Part shown: positions 56,877 through 64,000 of the stretch, in pieces
How the letters are laid out: the number at the start of each line of letters is the position of its first letter
Position numbering within the stretch: position 1 is the stretch's first letter
Source of the DNA: Ovis canadensis
Lineage: Eukaryota > Chordata > Mammalia > Artiodactyla > Bovidae
Reading direction: 5' to 3'
Length of the DNA: 64,000 nt
Assembly (NCBI RefSeq): GCF_042477335.2
Contig: NC_091248.1
Coordinates: forward strand, 121,976,501 to 122,040,500
Position numbers and translations under genes: made by a program
Notes under the pieces: generated by a model
What the model was told of the DNA's origin: nothing
Seen by the model: the letters and a program-made list of their open reading frames with translations, nothing else
The model's database searches: none

Positions 56877-57845
56877 TTACTTTTCATTTCTCTTCTTTTT
56901 CACAGCTCTTTGTAAGGCCTCCCCAGACAGCCATTTTGCTTTTCTGCATTTCTTTTCCATGGGGATGGTCTTGATCCCTGTCTCCTGTACAATGTCACAA
57001 ACCTCATTCCATAGTTCATCAGGCACTCTGTGTATCAGATCTCGTCCCTTAAATCTATTTCTCACTCCCACTGTATAATCATAAGGGATTTGATTTAGGT
57101 CATACCTAAATGGTATATTGGTTTTCCCCACTTTCTTCAATTTAAGTCTGAATTTGGTAATAAGGAGTTCATGATCTGAGCCACTGTCAGCTCCTGGTCT
57201 TGTTTTTGTTGACTGTATAGAGCTTCTCCATCTTTGGCTGCAAAGAATATAATCAATCTGATTTTGGTATTGACCATCTGGTGATGTCCATGTGTAGAGT
57301 CTTCTCTTGTGTTGTTGGAAGAGGGCTTTTTCTATGACCAGTGCATTTTCTTGGCAAAACTCTCTTAGTGTTGGCCCTGCTTCATTCCGTATTGCAAGGC
57401 CAAATTTGCCTGTTACTCCAGGGGTTTCTTGACTTCCTACTTTTGCTTTCCAGTCCCCTATAATGAAAAGGACATCTTTTTTGGGTGTTAGTTCTAAAAG
57501 GTCTTGTAGGTCTTCATAAAACCATTCAACTTCAGCTTCTTTAGCATTACTGGTTGGGGCATAGACTTGAATTACTGTGATATTGAATGGTTTGCCTTGG
57601 AAATGAACAGAGATCATTCTGTCGTTTTTGAGATTGCATCCAAGTACTGCATTTTGGACTCTCTTGTTGACCATGATGGCTACTCCATTTCTTCTGAGGG
57701 ATTCCTGCCCGCAGTAGTAGATACAATGGTCATCTGAGTTAAATTCACTCATTCTGGAATGATTCCTAGAATGTCGATTTTCACTCTTTCCATCTCCTGT
57801 TTGACCACTTCCAATTTGCCTTGATTCATGGACCTGACATTCCAA
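56877..57845 (-). pseudogene. BovB APE-like endonuclease, 322-codon open remnant
   Basis: Endonuclease domain of BovB. Seen: VIQVYAPTSN at 91-100; GDWKAKVG at 130-137, where the catalytic Asn of the usual GDWN is Lys; YTWTSPDGQ at 184-192; QIDYIL at 196-201; SDHELL at 223-228 holding the catalytic Asp-His. The change in GDWN would be expected to abolish nicking. The N-terminal start here is an artefact of frame: the first ~35 residues look like out-of-frame linker, and the real ORF would begin further upstream. Confidence 0.9.
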
Positions 57846-58446
57846 GTTCCTTTGGAATATTGCTCTTTACAGCATTGGACCTTGCTTCTATCACCAGTCT
57901 CATCCACAACTGGGTGTTGTTTTTGCTTTAGCTCCTTCCCTTCTTTCTTTCTGGATTTATTTCTCCACTTATCTCCAGTAGCATATTAGGTACCTACCGA
58001 CCTGGGGAGTTCCTCTTTCAGTATGCTATCATTTTGCCTTTTCATACTGTTCATGGGGTTCTCAAGGCAAGAATACTGAAGTGGTTTGCCATTCCCTTCT
58101 CCAGTGGACCAGGTTCTGTCAGACCTCTCCAGCATGCCTGCACCCACGGGTAATGGCTTAGTTTCATTGCGTTAGACAGGGCTGTGATCCTAGTGTGATT
58201 AGATTGACTAGTTTTCTGTGATTATGGTTTCAGTGTGTCTGCTCTCTGATACCCTCTTGCAACACCTACCATCTTACTTGGATTTCTCTTACCATGAACC
58301 TTCTTCATGGCTGCTCCAGCAAAGCGCAGCCACTGCTCCTTACCTTGGATGAGGGATATCTCCTCACTGCCGCCCCTCCTGACCTTAATGTGGAGTAGCT
58401 CCTCTAGGCCCGCCTGTGCAGCCGCTGCTCCTTGGATGTGGGGTTG

Positions 58447-60479
58447 CAGTTTTAGTTTTATAGAAAATTTGAGTCCTGAACTCAGAGTTCTATGTATTCA
58501 TTCTCTCCTCCCCAGTTTCTTATATTGTTAATATCTTGCAATGTGTTGGTGTTTTTGTTTAAACCAATGAGCCAATATTGATACATTATTAACAAAATTT
58601 CATAGTTAGAGTTCACTCTTTGGGTTATATATTCCATCAGTTTTTGACAAAGGTATCATGTATATACCTTTATATACATATAAAGGTGGACATATATCCA
58701 CCATTATAACACCATACCGAATAGTTTCACAGCCCTACAGATCTTCTGTGTCTCACCAATGCACCCCACTTTCTCTCCGCAAAACCTCTGACAATCACTA
58801 ATCTTTCAAATATCTCCATCAGTTCTGTCACTCAGTTATGTCCCACTCTTTGTGACCTGGTGGACTGCAGCAAACCAGGCTTGCCTGTCCACCACCAACT
58901 CCCAGAGTTGACTCAAACTCATGTGCATTGAGTCAGTGATGCCATCCAACCATTGCATCCTCTGTCATCCCCTTCTCCTCCTGCCTTCAATCTTTCCCAG
59001 CATCAGGGTGTTTTCCAATGACTCAGTTCTTTGCATCAAGTGGCCAAAGCACTATAATTTCAGCTTCAACATTAATCCTTCCAATGAATACTCAGGACTG
59101 ATTTCCTTTAGGATAGACTGGTTTGATCTCCTTGCAGTCTAAGGGACTCTCAAGAGTCTTCTCCAACACCACAGTTCAAAAGCATCAGTTCTTCGATACT
59201 CAGCTTTATTTATAGTCCAACTCTTACATCCATACATGACTACTAGAAAAAACATAGCTTTGATTAGATGGACCTTTGTTGACAAAGTAATGTCTCTGTT
59301 TTTTAATATGCTGTCTAGATCAATCATAGCTTTCCTTCCAAGGAGCAAGCATCTTTTAATTTCATGGCAGCAGTCACCATCTGCAGTGATTTTGAGCCCC
59401 CAAAAATAAAGTCTCTCACTGATTCCATTGTTTCCCCTTCTGTTAGCCATATTTCCATAGTTTTACCTTTTCTGGAATGTTATATAGTTGAAATCATCCA
59501 ATGTATATAGCATTTTCAATTTGACTTCTTTTATACAGCAATATTCATTTAAGGTTTCTCCATATTTTGGGGACTTAATAGGCCATTTCTTTTTATCACT
59601 GAATAATACCACTGATAAAATAATATTGTCTTGGTGTACAGTTTGTTTATCCATTTACTTGTTGAAGGACATAATTATTACTCCCAAGTTTTGGTAATTG
59701 TGAATAATGTTGCTATAAACATTTGTTTGCAGGGTTTATGGGGATATAGTTTTACCTCCTTTGAATGAATGAAAACCAAGTAGGGTGATTGGTAGTTCGT
59801 ATAGTAAGAGTATGTTTAGTGTTTTAAGAAACTACTAAACCGCCTTCCAAACTGACTACCAGGTTACAGTGAATGAAAATCAATTCCCTTAGTAATGGAT
59901 AAAGATTCCTGTTGGTCCATATCCTAAACAGTGTTTGATGTTGTCCATGTTTGGATTTTAGCCATTCTACTAGGTCTATAGAGATGTCAGTCTTATTTTA
60001 ATTTGCATTTCCCTGATGACATGGATGTGGAATATCATTTCAATGCTTATTTACCATCTGTATATTCTCTTTAAAGGGATGTCTGTTAGGGGCTTTGGCC
60101 CATTTCTAAATTGAGTTGTTCATTTTCTTATTGTGTTTTAGGGCTCTTTGTGTATTTTGGAATCAAGTCATTTTTCCAACATGTGAACAGATTTTCTCAT
60201 CTTTGGCTCAACATTTAATATTTTTTCACAATGTCTTTCACAGAGCAAACCTTTTTTTAAGATTTTAATGAAGTGCAGGTTATCAATTATTTTAATGATG
60301 AAGTGCTTTTCATTTTTTAGTTTCATTACATTTTCACAAAGCTATATAGAATCAAGTGTTATGTACTATGAATTGTGATATTTACCTCATGTTATAGCCT
60401 TTGAGATGTTTGAAAAATCTTCTTAAAATCTGTGATAACATGTCTTCTCCTGACTTTCATTCAAATATTTCCTGCACAG
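58447..60479 (-). mobile_element. Old L1 LINE 3' portion, antisense
   Basis: Same class of L1 3' UTR/ORF2 end as 911-2510 and 24485-25780 ('catatatccaccattataac' near 58690, 'tggtaattgtgaataatgtt' near 59691, 'gcatttccctgatgacatgg' near 60006). Split by a BovB fragment at 58818-59455. No open frame. Confidence 0.7.
58818..59455 (-). mobile_element. BovB LINE 3' portion
   Basis: About 640 bases, from the degenerate 3' terminus ('cagttctgtcactcagttat') to the end of the RT coding region. The frame at 59450-59139 keeps TADGDCCHEIKRCLLLGRKA, the C-terminal region of BovB ORF2. Confidence 0.88.
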
Positions 60480-60663
60480 ACAGTCAAACACAGGCAATCT
60501 CTGTTTTCCTCCAGGGAGAATGTTCAGGAAAATGTTTTCTCTCAAGAAAGGTGTAATAACTAATGGGGCCCCTTGGAAAATCTAAATTCTCAAGAGAGTC
60601 ATGAGAATTGTTTGTTTCTAACTGATGGTAAAATACAAACTTTGGTAGATCGAAAACATTACA
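60480..60663. other. Short unassigned stretch
   Basis: Between an antisense L1 and a sense L1 end; nothing recognised. Confidence 0.4.
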
Positions 60664-61440
60664 TTTAGATTGGATAAGCAATAAAGTTCTACTGTATAGC
60701 ACAAGGAAATGTATTCCATCCCCAGGGATAAACCATAATGGAAAAATAACATTTAAATAAAAGGATTTATGTGTGTGTAACTGAGTCACTTTGCTGTACA
60801 ACAGAGATTGGCAAAACATTGTAAATCAACTATCAGTTCAGTTCAGTCACTCAGTCGTGTCCAACTCTTTGCGACCCCATGAACTGCAGCACACCAGGCC
60901 TCCCTGTCCATCACCATCTCCCGGAGTTCACCCAAACTCACATCCATCGAGTCAGTGATGCCATCCAGCCATCTCATCTCTGTCGTCCCCTTTCCTCCTG
61001 CCTCCAATCCCACCCAGCATCAGAGTCTTTTCCAATGAGTCAACTATTCCCATGAGGTGGCCAAAGTACTGGAGTTTCAGCTTTAGCATCATTCCTTTCA
61101 AAGAACACCCAGGACTGATCTCCTTTAGAATGGACTGGTTGGGTCTCTTTGCAGTCCAAGCCAAATCAACTATACTTCAGTTCGAAGCATGATACAGGAT
61201 GTTTGGGGCTGGTGCACTGGGATGACCCAGAGGGATGGTATGGGGAACAAGGTGGGAGGGGGTTTCAGGATGGGGAAAACGTGTATACCTGTGGCAGATT
61301 CATGTTGATGTATCACTAAACCAATACAATATTGTAAAGTAATTAACCTCCAATTAAAATAAATAAATTTGAAAAAATAAAAATTAAAAAAAGAAACACA
61401 CACACAAAAATAAATTTAAAAAAATTTTTAAAAATACAAC
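60664..61440 (+). mobile_element. L1 LINE 3' ends, sense, split by BovB
   Basis: 60664-60833 and 61174-61185 are one L1 3' UTR ('tctactgtatagcacaagga' ... 'gtaaatcaactatacttcag'). 61186-61440 is a ruminant L1 3' terminus ('tgtttggggctggtgcactg', 'ccaatacaatattgtaaagt') with a long A/T-rich tail. Confidence 0.8.
60834..61162 (-). mobile_element. BovB LINE 3' end with 11-bp target duplication
   Basis: 329-bp, 5'-truncated. The 3' terminus 'cagttcagttcagtcactca' is at the left. Flanked by AAATCAACTAT (60823-60833 and 61163-61173). Low divergence suggests a young insertion. Confidence 0.93.
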
Positions 61441-62133
61441 CTTTGCTCCCAAAAGCGCAGACAGCAACATTTTTATTATTTTCCAACATCATCAGAAAGT
61501 GAAGTAAACATTTTTAACCCTGGAGTTTCTCACTACAGAAAGTGAAAGTGAAAGCATTTGTTGCTCAGTCCTGTCCAACACTTTGTGGCCCCATGGCTGA
61601 TCCAGGGCTATTAGAAGAAGGAACAGTCTACCTTCTGTGGGATTGTCTCAAGGTTAAAGCAGACTCTTAAGGTAACAGCCTACCCCTAACATCATCATGT
61701 GTAGCTGAGATCTGTCTGCCCTGAGAGGTGGTTTGGGGTAAGGATTATTGCATTAGGACGAGGGCTATGGTGAGAGAGGAAAATTATGTCCTGGGTGTCT
61801 GTCTTTCTGAGCCAGAGTTTGTATTCAGTGCAACTGGATTGGCAAATAAAGATTTTCTCATGAGGAGCTCTTCTTACCTGAGCTGTAAACATGACCCTCT
61901 TGGACCTGGTTCCCATCTTTCTCCACATCACTTCCAATAATGTGATTAAGGATGGAGGCCAGAGCTGGCACTAATGAAAGGAGACAAAGAAAATGAGAGC
62001 CTCCTTGCCCAGGCTGTGACCTCTGCATGTGGCTCTCTGAACTCAGCCAGAGGGAAAAGATTCTTTTAGGACTATACTAAATACTTTGTACTTCCTTTAT
62101 AAATGTGATTAAAATATTTGCTACATTTGGCTC
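61441..62133. other. Unassigned stretch with a SINE scrap
   Basis: 61536-61600 is a short reverse-oriented Bov-tA scrap ('gaaagtgaaagtgaaagcat' ... 'ggccccatgg'). The rest (61600-62133) has small frames on both strands without known motifs and no repeat family that could be named. Confidence 0.45.
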
Positions 62134-63765
62134 AGTTCAGTTCAGTCACTCAGTCCTGTCTGACTCTTTGCAACCCCATGAAATTCAGCACGCAGGCCTC
62201 CCTGTCCATCACCACCTCCTGGAGTTTACTCAGACTCGTGCGCATTTAGTCAGTGACGCCATCCAACCATCTCATCCTCTGTCATCCCCTTCTCCTCCCA
62301 CCTTCAGTATTTCCCAGCATCAGGGTCTTTTCCAATGAGTCAGTTTTTCACATCAGGTGGCCAAAGTATTAGAGTTTCAGCTTCAGCATCAGTCCTTCCA
62401 ATGAATATTTAGGACTAATTTCCTTTAGGATTGGCTGGTTGGATCTTTTTGCAGTCCAACGGACTCTCAAGAATCTTCTCCAACACTACAGTTCAAAAAC
62501 ATCAATTCTTCAGCTCTCAGCTTTCTTTATAATCCAACTCTCACATCCATACATGACTCCTGGAAAAACCATAGCTTTGATTAGATGGCTTTTGTCACAA
62601 AGTAATGTCTCTGCTTTTTAATTTTCTGTCTAGGTTGGTCATAACTTTTCTCCAAAGGAGTAATCATCTTTTCATTTCATGGCTGCATGAAATCACTATC
62701 TGCAGTGATTTTTGAACCGAAAAAGATAAATTCTCTCACTGTTTCCATTGTTTCCCTATCTATTTGCCATGAAGTGATGGGACCAGATGCCATGATCTTT
62801 GCTTTCTGAACATTGAGCTTTAAGCTAAAATATTCACTCTCCTCCTTCACTTTCATCAAGAGGCTCTTTAGTTCTTCTTTGCTTTCTGGCATAAGGGTGG
62901 TATCATCTGCATATCTGAGGTTATTGATATTTCTCCTGATAATCGTGATTCCAGCCTGTGCTTCATCCAACCCAGCATTTCTCATGATGTACTCTGCATA
63001 TAAGTTAAATAAGCAGGGTGACAATATACAGCCTTGACATACTCCTTTACCAATTTGAAACCAGTCTGTTATTCCATGTCCAGTTCTAACTGTTGCTTCC
63101 TGACCTTCATATAGATTTCTCAAGAGCTAGGTCAGGTAGTCTGATATTCCCATCTCTTTAAGATTTTTCAACAGTTTGTTGTGACCCAACAGTCAAAGAT
63201 TGAAATAGTTTAATAAAGCAGAAATAGATATTTTTCTGGAGGTCTCTTGCTTTTTCCATGATCCAGCGGATGTTGGCAATTTGATCTCTGGTTCCTCTGC
63301 CTATTCTAAATCTAGCTTGAACATCTGGAACTTCATGGTACACATACTGCTGAAGTCTGGCTTGGAGAATTTTGAGCATTATTTTACTAGCATGTGGGAT
63401 GTTGACCATTATATCCACTAATGTGGGCAAGAATCCCTTAGAAGAAATGGAGTAGCCATCATAGTCAATAAGAGAGTCTGAAATGCAATACTTGGATGCA
63501 ATCTGGAAAACAACAGAATGATCTCTGTTTATTTCCAAGGCATACCATTCAGTATCACAATAATCCAAGTCTATGTCCTGACCAGCAATGCTGAAGAAGC
63601 TGAAATTGATCTGTTCTATGAAGATCTACAAGACCTTTTATAAGTAACACTCCACAAAAAAAAAAAAAAGTCCTTTTCATTATAGCAGACTGGAATGCAA
63701 AAGTAGGAAGTCAAGAAACACCTGGAATAACAGGCAAATTTGGACTTGGAGTACAGAATGAAGCA
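62134..63765 (-). mobile_element. BovB LINE with large 5' inversion
   Basis: 62134-63403 is BovB on the minus strand, from its 3' terminus to the start of the RT region. 63404-63765 is BovB endonuclease sequence on the plus strand (reads IIQVYVLTSNAEEAEIDLFYEDLQ on +, split by the usual mutations). The two parts are neighbouring regions of the same element in opposite orientation. The join near 63400 shares 'gatg'. A further BovB begins at 63766, hiding any right-hand target duplication. Confidence 0.88.
62677..63123 (-). pseudogene. BovB reverse transcriptase remnant
   Basis: 148-codon open piece with the FQIGKGVCQGCILSPCLF motif B region and an intact YADD box. Upstream motif A is lost by frame breaks (63124-63240), and the downstream end by a shift near 62700. 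Part of the inverted BovB copy. Confidence 0.88.
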
Positions 63766-64000
63766 GTTCAGTTCAGTCACTCAGTCATGTCCAACTCTTT
63801 GTGACCCCATGAATCGCAGCACAGGCCTCCCTGTCCATCACCAACTCCCGGAGTTCACTCAGACTCACGTCCATTGAGTCCGTCATGCCATCCAGCCATC
63901 TCATCCTCTGTCATCCCCTTTCCTCCTGCCCCCAATCCCTCCCAGCATCAGAGTCTTTTCCAATGAGTCACCTCTTCACATCAGGTGGCCAAAGTACTGG
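63766..64000 (-). mobile_element. BovB LINE 3' end, runs off the window
   Basis: Starts at the 3' terminus 'gttcagttcagtcactcagt' and continues to the window edge in the 3' domain ('gtggccaaagtactgg'). Low divergence; directly abuts the inverted BovB copy. Confidence 0.9.

Larger units (their letters stand above)
55058..58446 (-). mobile_element. BovB LINE, nearly full length
   Basis: The best-preserved BovB in the window, right to left: 5' region (about 58446-57850), endonuclease (57845-56877), linker with frame breaks (56877-56308), RT (56308-55439), 3' domain ending at 'agttcagttcaattcagtc' (55058). Two long open pieces of 322 and 289 codons survive but are not in one frame. No clear target duplication. 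Confidence 0.92.

Noticed and set aside
58661-58690. Small palindrome 'cctttatatacatataaagg'
   Set aside because: 9-bp AT-rich arms in an old L1 3' UTR are expected by chance.

Overview
This window is mammalian nuclear DNA from a ruminant, most likely a bovid (cattle or a close relative). The diagnosis rests on dense BovB (RTE-type) LINEs, their tRNA-linked SINE derivatives (Bov-tA, Bov-A2) and ruminant-type L1 3' ends. No prokaryotic genes, CRISPR arrays, rRNA or functional tRNA genes were seen. The only intact host genes recognised are olfactory receptors of subfamily 2A, so this is an interval inside an OR2A gene cluster. The species and chromosome cannot be fixed from the sequence alone.

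Layout. Bases 1-399 are the 3' end of a first OR2A gene cut by the window edge. Intact single-exon OR2A genes lie at 22990-23922 and 43656-44588, all on the + strand. Genes 1 and 2 differ at about 11 of 399 shared bases (hand count). Genes 2 and 3 differ at about 61 of 310 residues. The flanks are duplicated with the genes. Downstream, 400-2510 matches 23923-25780, and 44589-45150 is a more diverged match. Upstream, block A (9840-20400) matches block B (29340-41200). The window is therefore a tandem array of units of roughly 20 kb, each holding upstream DNA, one receptor and a downstream flank.

Most of the rest is transposon-derived. There are old antisense L1 copies in both duplicated blocks, and a large + strand L1 (46215-54225) riddled with nested insertions. 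BovB copies lie at 2950-3627, 5957-9790, 11988-13338, 20694-22198, 49614-50506, 55058-58446, 58818-59455, 60834-61162, 62134-63765 and 63766-64000. A solo LTR of a class II-like endogenous retrovirus (14869-16155) has a perfect 6-bp target duplication. Because the blocks are paralogous, several insertions can be compared with an empty site in the sister copy, which orders insertions and duplications.

No new multi-gene system was found. The points most worth a second look are structural: a 48-bp perfect palindrome in a BovB 5' region, two BovB copies with 5' inversions typical of twin priming, a BovB whose 3' domain is tandemly doubled, a short displaced internal duplication in another BovB, and the paralogous occupied/empty insertion sites.
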